Shown here: piece by piece, positions 14,860-22,574 of the stretch
Layout of the letters: every line of letters starts with the position of its first letter
How positions within the stretch are numbered: the stretch's first letter is position 1
Source: Spirillospora albida
Lineage (GTDB): Bacteria; Actinomycetota; Actinomycetes; Streptosporangiales; Streptosporangiaceae
Length of the DNA stretch: 64,000 bases
Assembly (NCBI RefSeq): GCF_000718255.1
Contig: NZ_JOFJ01000006.1
Location: 124,001 to 188,000 of the forward strand
Direction of reading: 5' to 3'
Translations under genes and position numbers: made by a program
The notes under the pieces: model-generated
Told to the model about the DNA's origin: nothing
Databases searched by the model: none
Seen by the model: the letters and a program-made list of their open reading frames with translations, nothing else

Positions 14860-14912
14860 TTGACCGGGTCGTGCACGCCAACTACTTTAACTTCCAAATA
14901 TTGGATGTCCAA
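14860..14912 (+). promoter_or_regulatory. Putative icmF promoter and MarR operator
   Basis: TTGACC (14860-14865) and TACTTT (14883-14888) are spaced 17 bases apart and could serve as -35 and -10. Directly downstream, TCCAA-ATA-TTGGA-TG-TCCAA (14893-14912) forms two overlapping inverted repeats of TTGGA half-sites, covering the expected transcription start. This AT-rich patch stands out in the divergent marR-icmF gap and is the likely binding site of the MarR protein. Confidence 0.55.
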
Positions 14913-14929
14913 GGGCTGGAGATGAGGAC

Positions 14930-17900
14930 GTGACCGGGCAGCTCCACACGCCGGTGCATCCGGTGCGGTTCGTGACCGCGGCGGCGCTCTTCGACGGGCA
15001 CGACGCGGCGATCAACATCATGCGCCGGATCCTGCAGTCGCAGGGCGCCGAGGTGGTGCACCTGGGTCACGACCGCTCCGTCCGGGAGGTCGTGGACGCC
15101 GTCCTGGAGGAGGACGCGCAGGGCGTCGCGATCAGCTCCTACCAGGGCGGGCACGTCGAGTACTTCGAGTACCTGGCGCGCAGCCTCAAGGAGGCCGGCG
15201 CCGAGCACGTCAGGGTGTTCGGCGGAGGCGGCGGCGTCATCGTGCACGAGGAGATCGCCCGCCTGGCGGGCGAGGGCGTGCGGATCTTCTCCCCGGAGGA
15301 CGGCCAGCGGCTCGGCCTGCCCGGCATGATCAACGAGCTGGTGCGCGAGTGCGACGTGGACCTCGCCGACGAGCCCGCCGACGTCCGGGCCGTCCTGGCG
15401 GGGGAGCGGCGCGCCCTGGCCCGCGCGATCACCTGCCTGCAGGCCGGGAGGCTCGCCGAGGCGGACCGCGCCGCGCTCGCCGACGCGGCCGCCGCGCGGA
15501 CGGTGCCGGTGCTCGGCATCACCGGCACCGGCGGCTCCGGCAAGTCGTCGCTCACCGACGAGCTCGTCCGGCGGCTGCGCACCGACCAGCGGGACGGGCC
15601 GCGCGTCGCGGTCCTCGCCGTCGACCCGACCCGGCGGCGCGGCGGCGGCGCGCTGCTCGGCGACCGCATCCGGATGAACGCCCTGGACGGCGACAGGGTC
15701 TTCTTCCGCTCACTCGCCACGCGCGGCGCGCACGAGCTGCCCCGCGGCATCGAGGACATCGTCGGCGCCTGCAAGGCCGCGGGGTTCGACCTCGTGATCC
15801 TGGAGACGCCCGGCATCGGGCAGGGCGACGCCGGGATCGTCCCGCTCGTGGACGTCTCGCTGTACGTGATGACGCCCGAGTTCGGCGCCGCGTCCCAGCT
15901 CGAGAAGATCGACATGCTCGACTTCGCCGACGTGGTCGCGATCAACAAGTTCGAGCGGCGCGGCGCCGCCGACGCGCTGCGGGACGTCGCGCGCCAGCTC
16001 GTCCGCAACCGGGAGGCGTTCGGGAAGCGGCCCGAGGAGATGCCGGTGTTCGGGACGAGCGCCGCCACCTTCGACGACGACGGCGTCACCGCGCTCTATC
16101 AGCACCTCCGGGAGCTGCTGGGCATCCGGCCCGGCGCGCTCCCGGCCGTGGACACCAAGGCGTCGACCGGCGCCGCGACGATCATCCCGCCCGGCCGCGT
16201 CCGGTACCTGTCGGACATCGCCGAGACGGTCCGCGGGTACCACGCCGCCACGGCGGCGCAGGCCGCGGCGGTGCGGCGGGTCCAGCGGCTGGACGAGGTG
16301 CGGGCCGAGCTGCGGGACGCCGGCGAGGTGGAGGCGCTGCTGGAGCGGGCGCGAAGCGAGGTCGAGCCCCGCAACGCCGCGCTCATCGAGGAGTGGCCCT
16401 CCGTCGTGGAGTCGTACTCCGGCGACGAGCAGGTCGTGCGTATCCGCGACCGGGAGCTGCGGACGGCCCTGACCCGCGAGTCGCTGTCGGGCAGCCGCAT
16501 CCCGCGCGTCGCCCTGCCGCGCTATACCGACCACGGCGAGCTGCTGCGGTTCCTGCGCGCGGAGAACCTGCCCGGCCGTTTCCCGTTCACGGCGGGCGTG
16601 TTCCCGTTCAAGCGCGACAACGAGGATCCGGCGCGCATGTTCGCCGGGGAGGGCGACCCGTTCCGCACCAACCGGCGGTTCAAGCTCCTGTCGGAGGGCC
16701 AGCCCGCCACGCGGCTGTCGACCGCGTTCGACTCCGTCACGCTGTACGGCCGAGACCCCGACGAGCGGCCCGACGTGTACGGCAAGGTCGGCACGTCCGG
16801 CGTGTCCGTCGCGACGCTGGACGACATGAAGGCCCTCTACGACGGGTTCGACCTGGCGTCCCCGACGACGTCGGTGTCGATGACCATCAACGGCCCGGCG
16901 CCGACGATCCTGGCGTTCTTCCTGAACACCGCCATCGACCAGGGGCTCGACGCGTTCCGGGAGGAGAACGGACGGGAACCGTCCCCGGACGAGGCGCGGG
17001 AGGTCCGCGCGCGCGTCCTGTCGACCGTGCGGGGCACCGTGCAGGCCGACATCCTCAAGGAGGACCAGGGCCAGAACACCTGCATCTTCTCCACCGAGTT
17101 CTCGCTGCGGATGATGGGCGACATCCAGGAGTGGTTCATCGCCAACGGCGTCCGCAACTTCTACTCGGTGTCCATCTCGGGCTACCACATCGCCGAGGCG
17201 GGGGCGAACCCCATCAGCCAGCTCGCGTTCACCCTCGCCAACGGGTTCACCTACGTGGAGTCGTACCTGGCGCGCGGCATGGACGTCGACGACTTCGCGC
17301 CCAACCTGTCGTTCTTCTTCTCCAACGGCATGGACCCCGAGTACAGCGTCCTCGGACGCGTCGCCCGCCGCATCTGGGCCGTCGCCATGCGGGACCGGTT
17401 CGGCGCCAACGAGCGCAGCCAGAAGCTGAAGTACCACGTCCAGACGTCGGGGCGCTCCCTGCACGCGCAGGAGATGAACTTCAACGACATCCGGACGACG
17501 CTCCAGGCCCTCATCGCCGTCTACGACAACTGCAACAGCCTCCACACCAACGCCTACGACGAGGCCGTCACGACGCCCACGGCGGAGTCGGTGCGGCGCG
17601 CCCTGGCGATTCAGATGATCATCAACCGGGAGTGGGGCCTCGCGATGAACGAGAACCCGCTCCAGGGGTCGTTCGTCATCGACGAGCTCACCGACCTCGT
17701 CGAGGAGGCCGTGCTGCGCGAGTTCGACCGGATCAGCGAGCGCGGCGGCGTCCTCGGCGCGATGGAGACCGGCTATCAGCGCGGCCGCATCCAGGACGAG
17801 TCGATGCTGTACGAGCAGCGCAAGCACGACGGAACCCTGCCGATCATCGGCGTGAACACGTTCCGCGCCCCGGACGCCGCCGACGGGACCCCGGACACGA

Positions 17901-18133
17901 TCGAGCTGGCCCGCGCGACCGAGGACGAGAAGCGGTCGCAGCTGGAGCGCGTCCGCGCGTTCCAGGACGCGCACCGCGGGGAGGCCGAGGCGGCGCTCGC
18001 CCGCCTCCAGGACGCGGCCCGCTCGGGGGAGAACGTGTTCGGCGTGCTGATGGACGCGGCGCGGGTGTGCAGCCTGCAGCAGATCACCGGCGCGTTCTTC
18101 GAGGTCGGCGGCCAGTACCGCCGCAACGTATGA
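14930..18133 (+). CDS. icmF: Fused isobutyryl-CoA mutase IcmF (B12 domain - MeaI GTPase - mutase)
   Basis: This 1067-residue protein fuses three parts. Residues about 12-140 are a cobalamin-binding domain with FDGHDAAINIMRRI, the IcmF form of DxHxxG. Residues about 195-420 are a MeaI-type G-protein chaperone with GGSGKSS and NKFERRG. The C-terminal half is the TIM-barrel mutase domain (FPFTAGVFPFKRDNEDP, YGKVGTSGVS, ISGYHIAEAGANPISQLAFT). IcmF isomerises isobutyryl-CoA and n-butyryl-CoA, and some members act on isovaleryl/pivalyl-CoA; GVFPF favours this group over methylmalonyl-CoA mutase. The GTG at 14930 follows GGAGATGAGGA. A BtuF-like gene overlaps its stop by four bases. Confidence 0.95.
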   Translation: MTGQLHTPVHPVRFVTAAALFDGHDAAINIMRRILQSQGAEVVHLGHDRSVREVVDAVLEEDAQGVAISSYQGGHVEYFEYLARSLKEAGAEHVRVFGGGGGVIVHEEIARLAGEGVRIFSPEDGQRLGLPGMINELVRECDVDLADEPADVRAVLAGERRALARAITCLQAGRLAEADRAALADAAAARTVPVLGITGTGGSGKSSLTDELVRRLRTDQRDGPRVAVLAVDPTRRRGGGALLGDRIRMNALDGDRVFFRSLATRGAHELPRGIEDIVGACKAAGFDLVILETPGIGQGDAGIVPLVDVSLYVMTPEFGAASQLEKIDMLDFADVVAINKFERRGAADALRDVARQLVRNREAFGKRPEEMPVFGTSAATFDDDGVTALYQHLRELLGIRPGALPAVDTKASTGAATIIPPGRVRYLSDIAETVRGYHAATAAQAAAVRRVQRLDEVRAELRDAGEVEALLERARSEVEPRNAALIEEWPSVVESYSGDEQVVRIRDRELRTALTRESLSGSRIPRVALPRYTDHGELLRFLRAENLPGRFPFTAGVFPFKRDNEDPARMFAGEGDPFRTNRRFKLLSEGQPATRLSTAFDSVTLYGRDPDERPDVYGKVGTSGVSVATLDDMKALYDGFDLASPTTSVSMTINGPAPTILAFFLNTAIDQGLDAFREENGREPSPDEAREVRARVLSTVRGTVQADILKEDQGQNTCIFSTEFSLRMMGDIQEWFIANGVRNFYSVSISGYHIAEAGANPISQLAFTLANGFTYVESYLARGMDVDDFAPNLSFFFSNGMDPEYSVLGRVARRIWAVAMRDRFGANERSQKLKYHVQTSGRSLHAQEMNFNDIRTTLQALIAVYDNCNSLHTNAYDEAVTTPTAESVRRALAIQMIINREWGLAMNENPLQGSFVIDELTDLVEEAVLREFDRISERGGVLGAMETGYQRGRIQDESMLYEQRKHDGTLPIIGVNTFRAPDAADGTPDTIELARATEDEKRSQLERVRAFQDAHRGEAEAALARLQDAARSGENVFGVLMDAARVCSLQQITGAFFEVGGQYRRNV

Positions 18134-18897
18134 CGGACCCGCGGGACGACACCGGTGCGCCCGTTCCGGTCCCGGAGCGGGTGCGCCGGGTGGTGTCGCT
18201 CGTCCCGTCCCTGACGGAGACGGTCGCGGTGTCGGCGCCGGGACTGCCGGCGGGCGCCACCGACTGGTGCACCCACCCGGAGGATCTGGACGTCCCGCGC
18301 ATCCGGGGCACCAAGAACCCCGACGTTGAGCAGATCGTCGCGCTGCGGCCGGACGTCGTCGTCGGCAACACCGAGGAGAACCGGCCCGCCGACGTCGAGG
18401 CCCTCCGCGCGGCGGGCGTCGCCGTCTGGATGACCGAGATCCGCACCGTCCAGGGGGCCTTCGCCTCGCTGCGCCGGATGCTCACGGAGGCGTGCCGCGT
18501 CGAGGCGCCCGGCTGGCTGGACGAGGCGGAGGCCGCGTGGGCCGCGGTCACGCCCGGCCCGCCGCGCCGCGCGGTCGTCCCGGTGTGGCGGCGGCCGTGG
18601 ATGGTCGTCGGGAGCGGCACGTTCACCGGTGACGTCCTCGGCCGCCTCGGCGTGGTGAACGTCTACGCGGATCACGCCGAGCGCTACCCGAGGATCCCGC
18701 TGGACGAGCTGAACGCGGCCGGCGCGGATCTGGTCGTCCTGCCCGACGAGCCGTACCGGTTCACCGCGGCGGACGGCCCGGAGGCGTTCCCGGGCCTGGC
18801 GGCGGCGCTGGTGAACGGCCGGTACCTCACCTGGTACGGCCCCTCGCTCGCCGAGGCGCCGGCCGTGCTCGCCCGTCAGCTGGCCGAGGTGATCTAG
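18130..18897 (+). CDS. BtuF-like (helical-backbone) metal/cobalamin-binding protein without signal peptide
   Basis: The 255-residue protein has the fold of TroA/BtuF periplasmic binding proteins: RRVVSLVPSLTETV, IRGTKNPDVEQIVALRPDVV, then a second lobe with DVLGRLGVVNVYAD and LPDEPYRF. No signal peptide or lipobox is visible, and the ATG overlaps the icmF stop as ATGA, so it is translated together with a B12-dependent mutase and should stay in the cytoplasm. Binding of cobalamin or a corrinoid is inferred from fold and context. A role in holding or delivering B12 to IcmF is possible. Its stop codon lies in a 27-bp duplicated sequence. Confidence 0.8.
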   Translation: MTDPRDDTGAPVPVPERVRRVVSLVPSLTETVAVSAPGLPAGATDWCTHPEDLDVPRIRGTKNPDVEQIVALRPDVVVGNTEENRPADVEALRAAGVAVWMTEIRTVQGAFASLRRMLTEACRVEAPGWLDEAEAAWAAVTPGPPRRAVVPVWRRPWMVVGSGTFTGDVLGRLGVVNVYADHAERYPRIPLDELNAAGADLVVLPDEPYRFTAADGPEAFPGLAAALVNGRYLTWYGPSLAEAPAVLARQLAEVI

Positions 18898-18945
18898 GAC
18901 GCGGGCGGCCTGGTGAACGTCTAGGACGCGGGCGGCCTGGTGAAC
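18893..18945. repeat. Tandem 27-bp direct duplication at a convergent gene junction
   Basis: The 26-base sequence at 18893-18918 recurs at 18920-18945 without mismatch (period 27). It starts TCTAGGACGC and ends CCTGGTGAAC. One copy supplies the stop codon of the BtuF-like gene (TAG 18895-18897) on the plus strand; the other supplies the last codons and stop of tetR (18921-18923) on the minus strand. It looks like a recent slippage duplication of the tetR 3' end. Confidence 0.95.
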
Positions 18946-19511
18946 ATCGCCTCGAAGCAGCGCGCGACCCGGCCGTCCAGTTCCTCCGCCGGGACGTCGA
19001 TCTCCCGCGCAAGGTGCTCGCGCAGCAGCGTGTACCCGTAGATGGTGGACGCGAGCGCCGCCTGCACGGCCTCGACGTCGTCGACGGGCAGCTCGCCGCG
19101 CGCCGCGTCCTCGGCGAGGGCCTTGCGCCCGTCGCCCCGGTTGAGGAGCACGCGGGGCCGGTCGTCGCCGTCGAGGACGAGCAGCGTCGCGAGGACGACC
19201 GGCTCGGGGTTGCGCAGGCTCGTCCAGAACAGCCGGGACAGCCGCTTGCGCAGCGGCAGCCCCGCCGACTCGGCCGCGTCGAGGGAGTTCGGCCGGGACC
19301 GGTGGAACAGCGCCGAGCGCAGCAGCCCGCGCCGCGACCCGAAGTACTGGTAGACCAGCCCGCGGTTGACGCCCGCCGCGTCCGCGACCTCCCGCAGGTT
19401 CAGCCCCGCGAGGACGCCGCCCCGGCGCAGCAGCGTGATCGCGGCGGCGCGCAGCGCCTCCTCGGTGGCGTCCCGGTCCCGCGTGGGACCGGCCGGTGTC
19501 TCCCCGCCCAT
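18921..19511 (-). CDS. TetR-family transcriptional regulator
   Basis: The 196-residue protein has an N-terminal TetR helix-turn-helix: LREVADAAGVNRGLVYQYFG. The C-terminal ligand domain has no recognised signature. It is the last gene of a minus-strand group: acyl-CoA dehydrogenase, SDR, tetR, with 13 bases between the SDR stop and its start, so it probably regulates this fatty-acid-type operon through the inverted repeats upstream of the dehydrogenase. Its 3' end is duplicated in tandem just beyond the stop. Confidence 0.9.
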   Translation of the reverse strand: MGGETPAGPTRDRDATEEALRAAAITLLRRGGVLAGLNLREVADAAGVNRGLVYQYFGSRRGLLRSALFHRSRPNSLDAAESAGLPLRKRLSRLFWTSLRNPEPVVLATLLVLDGDDRPRVLLNRGDGRKALAEDAARGELPVDDVEAVQAALASTIYGYTLLREHLAREIDVPAEELDGRVARCFEAMFTRPPAS

Positions 19512-19524
19512 CAGAAACGGCCCA

Positions 19525-20280
19525 TCAGTCGCGCGGACCGCCCGCCACGTAGAGGACCTGCCCCGACACGAAGGACGCGTCGTCGCTCACCAGGAACGCG
19601 ACGACGCCCGCGATGTCCTCGGGCTCCCCGACGCGGCGGACCGGGATCTGCTCGGCCGCCGCCGCCTTGAACACCTCGAAGTCGGCGCCGACGCGGGCGG
19701 CGGTCGCGGCGGTCATCTCCGTCGCGATGAAACCGGGCGCGATCGCGTTGGCGGTCACGCCGAACTTCCCGAGCTCGATCGCGAGGGTCTTGGTGAACCC
19801 CTGCAGGCCCGCCTTCGCGGCGGAGTAGTTGGCCTGGCCGCGGTTGCCGAGCGCCGACACCGACGACAGGTTGACGACGCGCCCCCAGCCGGCCTTCGTC
19901 ATGTGCGCCTGGACGGCCCGCGTCATGAGGAACGCGCCCCGCAGGTGCACCGACATGACCGAGTCCCAGTCGTCCTCGGACATCTTGAACAGCAGGTTGT
20001 CCCGGGTGATGCCGGCGTTGTTCACCAGCACCACCGGCGGGCCGAGTTCCGCCGCCACGCGCTCGACGGCGGCGGTGACGCGGCCCGCGTCCGCGACGTC
20101 CACACCGGCGGCGAGCGCCGTGCCGCCGGCCTCCGCGATCGCCCGGACGGTGCCCGCGCACGCGGCCTCGTCGAGGTCGAGGACCGCGACGGCGAACCCC
20201 TCGCGGGCGAGCCGGACGGCGGTCGCGGCGCCGATGCCCCGCGCCCCGCCGGTGACGATGGCGACCCTGTTCCCGGTCAT
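19525..20280 (-). CDS. SDR-family 3-oxoacyl-ACP/CoA reductase
   Basis: A 251-residue classical short-chain dehydrogenase. It has the NAD(P) motif VTGGARGIG, the NNAG motif, Ser in NLSSVSALGN, and the catalytic YSAAK (Tyr-x3-Lys). GFIATEMTAA and FLVSDDASFVSGQV are typical of FabG-like 3-oxoacyl reductases. It follows the acyl-CoA dehydrogenase by 17 bases and precedes tetR by 13, which suggests action on a CoA-linked beta-oxidation intermediate rather than in the housekeeping synthase; a separate fabG-inhA pair exists at 25592. The substrate is inferred from context. Confidence 0.88.
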   Translation of the reverse strand: MTGNRVAIVTGGARGIGAATAVRLAREGFAVAVLDLDEAACAGTVRAIAEAGGTALAAGVDVADAGRVTAAVERVAAELGPPVVLVNNAGITRDNLLFKMSEDDWDSVMSVHLRGAFLMTRAVQAHMTKAGWGRVVNLSSVSALGNRGQANYSAAKAGLQGFTKTLAIELGKFGVTANAIAPGFIATEMTAATAARVGADFEVFKAAAAEQIPVRRVGEPEDIAGVVAFLVSDDASFVSGQVLYVAGGPRD

Positions 20281-20297
20281 GTCGGTTCCGCCCTTCC

Positions 20298-21449
20298 TCA
20301 GACCCGGATGTCCTTGGCGATGATCGTCTTCAGGACCTCGCTGGTGCCGCCGTAGATCCGGGCCACGCGGGCGTCGGTGTAGAGGCGGGCGATCGGGTAC
20401 TCCAGGATGTAGCCGTAGCCGCCGTGCAGCTGCAGGCACTTGTCGACGACGCGGCCCTGCACCTCGGTGCAGAACAGCTTGGCGACGGCGGCGTCGGCGG
20501 GCGTCAGCTCCCCGGCGTCCAGGGCCTCGATGCAGCGGTCGACGAGCGAGCGGGCCGCCTCGACCTCGGTGGCGCACTCGGCGAGCACGAACTTGGTGTT
20601 CTGGAACGACGACACCGTCTTGCCGAAGACCGTCCGCTCCTGAACGTAGGCGCGGGCGAAGTCGACGGCCGCCGCCGCGGACGCGTAGGAGGTGGTCGCG
20701 ATGCCGAGCCGCTCCTCCGCGAGGTTGTGCATGAGGTACTCGAACCCGCGGCCCTCCTCGCCGAGGAGGTCCTCGGCGGGGACGCGGACGTCGGTGAACG
20801 ACAGCTCGGCGGTGTCGGAGCTGCGCAGCCCGATCTTCTCCAGCTTGCGGCCGACGGTGTAGCCCTCGCTCCGGGTGTCCACCACGAAGATCGACAGGCC
20901 GGCGCGCCGGTTCTCCGCCGTGGCGGGCGAGGTGCGGGCGCAGACGAGCATCCGGTCGGCGAGGACGCCGCCGGTGATGAACGTCTTGGCGCCGTTCAGG
21001 ATGTAGTGGTCGCCGTCGCGCTTCGCCGTGGTCTGCATCCCGGCGAGGTCGGAGCCGGTGCCGGGCTCGGTCATCGCGATCGCGGTCATCATCTCGCCGG
21101 ACACGAACGGCGGGAGCCAGCGCTTCTTCTGCTCCTCGTTCGCGTACTTGAGCAGGTACGGCAGGACGAGGTTGACGTGGACGCCGTAACCGCCGAAGCT
21201 CACCGCGGCGCGGGCGCACTCCTCGGAGATCACCGCCTGGTACTTGAAGCTGGTCTCGCCGGCGCCGCCGTACTCCTCGGGCACCTGGATGCCGAAGACG
21301 CCGAGCTCGCCCAGCTTGTGGTAGAAGTCGCGCGGCGGGTGCCCGGCGTGCTCCCAGTCGTCGTAGACCGGCGCGACCTCGGCCTCGATGAAGTCCCGGA
21401 TGGTCTCCCGGAACGCCTCATGGTCCTCATTGAAGATCGTGCGGCGCAC
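20298..21449 (-). CDS. Acyl-CoA dehydrogenase
   Basis: The 383-residue flavoprotein has the family motifs AMTEPGTGSDLAGM, NGAKTFITGG, QLHGGYGY and IYGGTSEV. In medium-chain enzymes the catalytic Glu lies in IYEGT; here that position is Gly, and the base is expected to be the Glu of NLAEERLGIA, as in the isovaleryl- and long-chain-type enzymes. It is the first gene of an operon with an SDR and tetR. Two inverted repeats upstream (21473-21485 and 21550-21570) are likely operators. The chain length or branching of the substrate cannot be settled. Confidence 0.92.
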   Translation of the reverse strand: MRRTIFNEDHEAFRETIRDFIEAEVAPVYDDWEHAGHPPRDFYHKLGELGVFGIQVPEEYGGAGETSFKYQAVISEECARAAVSFGGYGVHVNLVLPYLLKYANEEQKKRWLPPFVSGEMMTAIAMTEPGTGSDLAGMQTTAKRDGDHYILNGAKTFITGGVLADRMLVCARTSPATAENRRAGLSIFVVDTRSEGYTVGRKLEKIGLRSSDTAELSFTDVRVPAEDLLGEEGRGFEYLMHNLAEERLGIATTSYASAAAAVDFARAYVQERTVFGKTVSSFQNTKFVLAECATEVEAARSLVDRCIEALDAGELTPADAAVAKLFCTEVQGRVVDKCLQLHGGYGYILEYPIARLYTDARVARIYGGTSEVLKTIIAKDIRV

Positions 21450-21472
21450 GTCTGCCCCTTTCGCCGTCCAAC

Positions 21473-21570
21473 TAGCGGAACGCTAACCTAGCCCGAACCT
21501 GATTCGGCCCGCAAGCGCAGGTCGGTGCCGAGCAGGGCGTACGGGGCGGGACGGAATCTAACGTTCCGTC
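21473..21570 (-). promoter_or_regulatory. Two inverted repeats upstream of the acyl-CoA dehydrogenase operon (putative TetR operators)
   Basis: TAGCG-GAA-CGCTA (21473-21485) is a perfect 5-3-5 palindrome 24 bases before the start. GACGGAA-N7-TTCCGTC (21550-21570) is a perfect 7-bp inverted repeat containing CTAACG. Both contain CGGAA, and a TetR gene closes the operon. The rest of 21450-21944 holds no credible gene; short open frames there lack coding character. Confidence 0.5.
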
Positions 21571-21786
21571 AAGAGTCAAGACGTGGGGGGCCGGCGGAGG
21601 GCGCCGCAGGGGAGGGAATGCCGGATCGCGTCCGGAAGCCGGCGGAGAAGCGCCGCCTCGGCCCCGCCTGGATCATGGCCGGACCCGGCCACCGAATGGG
21701 TCTTGCGCTTCTCACTGACCGTGCTCGGTGCCGCGAGAACCTGAAAAGGAGTCCGGGCGGAGGTCATCGGAAGGCAGCGGGGAAGT

Positions 21787-21832
21787 AAAAAGCGGCGCCG
21801 GGTGGATACGGGGGCAATCCACCCGGCGCCGC
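21787..21832 (-). terminator. Intrinsic terminator of the DUF3099 gene
   Basis: On the minus strand 21832-21817 pairs perfectly with 21807-21792 (16 bp, 9-base loop) and is followed directly by five T residues (21791-21787). This is a textbook Rho-independent terminator downstream of the DUF3099 gene. Confidence 0.85.
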
Positions 21833-21837
21833 GTCAT

Positions 21838-21898
21838 CGGTGTTCCGACGGGGGCCCGGAACACCGGCACGGGCGCCCCGACGGGGGACCAGAGCGCC
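21838..21898 (-). repeat. Two further hairpins sharing the loop motif of the terminator
   Basis: Just upstream of the terminator (minus-strand sense) are a 9-bp perfect hairpin (21838-21846 with 21858-21866) and a weaker 5-bp one (21872-21876 with 21894-21898). All three loops contain CCCCCGT on the minus strand. The hairpins lie in the 3' untranslated region of the DUF3099 gene. Purpose unknown. Confidence 0.6.
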
Positions 21899-21944
21899 GG
21901 TACAAATCGTACACCGAAACCCCCTGCGGTAAGTCAAGAGAATG

Positions 21945-22277
21945 TCACGACCCGATTTCCGGTCGCTGTCCGGAAATCGGCTTCTGTTCCCGGTCTTCGG
22001 CCGCCGGGGTGAAGCTCGCGGACGCGGTCGGCTCCCGCCCGCCGTTCGCGACGACCACGCTGATGTAGGGCAGGAAGAGCGCCCCGACGACCAGCAGGCC
22101 CACGCACCACGTCGGGGCGCCCGCGGCGGCCGTCAGGACCGCCGCGACGAAGCACACCGTCCGGATGCCCATGGACACCAGGTAGCGGCGCTGCCGGTGC
22201 CCGATGTCCTCCGACATCGGCAGGGGCGCGTCCGTGACCGTGTGGACCTCCGGACCGCGGCGGGGATTGACCTTCAC
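21945..22277 (-). CDS. DUF3099-type small membrane protein
   Basis: The 110-residue protein has VTDAPLPMSEDIGHRQRRYL followed by two hydrophobic helices, RTVCFVAAVLTAAAG and CVGLLVVGALFLPYISVVVA, as in actinobacterial DUF3099 proteins. The start is uncertain: the GTG at 22277 gives the conserved N-terminus but lacks a good ribosome binding site. It is divergent from dodecin and ends at a strong terminator with additional hairpins. Function unknown. Confidence 0.75.
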   Translation of the reverse strand: MKVNPRRGPEVHTVTDAPLPMSEDIGHRQRRYLVSMGIRTVCFVAAVLTAAAGAPTWCVGLLVVGALFLPYISVVVANGGREPTASASFTPAAEDREQKPISGQRPEIGS

Positions 22278-22357
22278 GTTTCCACGGTAAGCCCAAGGAG
22301 TCCGGCACGCGACAGCAGGTTGCGCCCTCCCGGGGCCGCACGAGAAGGGAGCACGCC

Positions 22358-22570
22358 ATGAGCGACCGCACGTACCGGGTGACGGAGATCGTCGGCACCT
22401 CGCCGGAGTCCGTCGAGGCCGCCGTCCGCAACGGGGTCCGCCGCGCCGCGCAGACACTCCGTCACCTCGACTGGTTCGAGGTGACGGAGGTCCGCGGCCA
22501 GATCGAGGACGGTGAGATCGCCCATTTCCAGGTGGGCATGAAGATCGGCTTCCGCCTGGAGGACGACTGA
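22358..22570 (+). CDS. Dodecin (flavin-binding storage protein)
   Basis: The 70-residue protein matches dodecin throughout: YRVTEIVGTSPESVEAAVRN, LRHLDWFEVTEVRGQIEDG and FQVGMKIGFRLED. The Trp of LDWFEV stacks on the bound flavin in characterised dodecins, which form hollow dodecamers that store or scavenge flavins or CoA. The ATG has a GAGAAGGGAG ribosome binding site. It is convergent with the TldE gene, four bases away. Confidence 0.93.
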   Translation: MSDRTYRVTEIVGTSPESVEAAVRNGVRRAAQTLRHLDWFEVTEVRGQIEDGEIAHFQVGMKIGFRLEDD

Positions 22571-22574
22571 CCCG

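Noticed and set aside
14841..14929. Cobalamin riboswitch upstream of icmF
   Set aside because: The divergent gap is under 90 bases and is better explained by a promoter and MarR operator.
18893..18945. Direct repeats as an integration attachment site
   Set aside because: The copies are adjacent, no integrase or tRNA gene is nearby, and slippage is simpler.
21525..21788. Possible 87-codon gene between the acyl-CoA dehydrogenase and DUF3099 genes
   Set aside because: No recognisable protein, poor codon character, and it covers a putative operator.
21787..21832. Hairpin as a plus-strand riboswitch
   Set aside because: The T-run follows the stem only on the minus strand, where it ends the DUF3099 gene.
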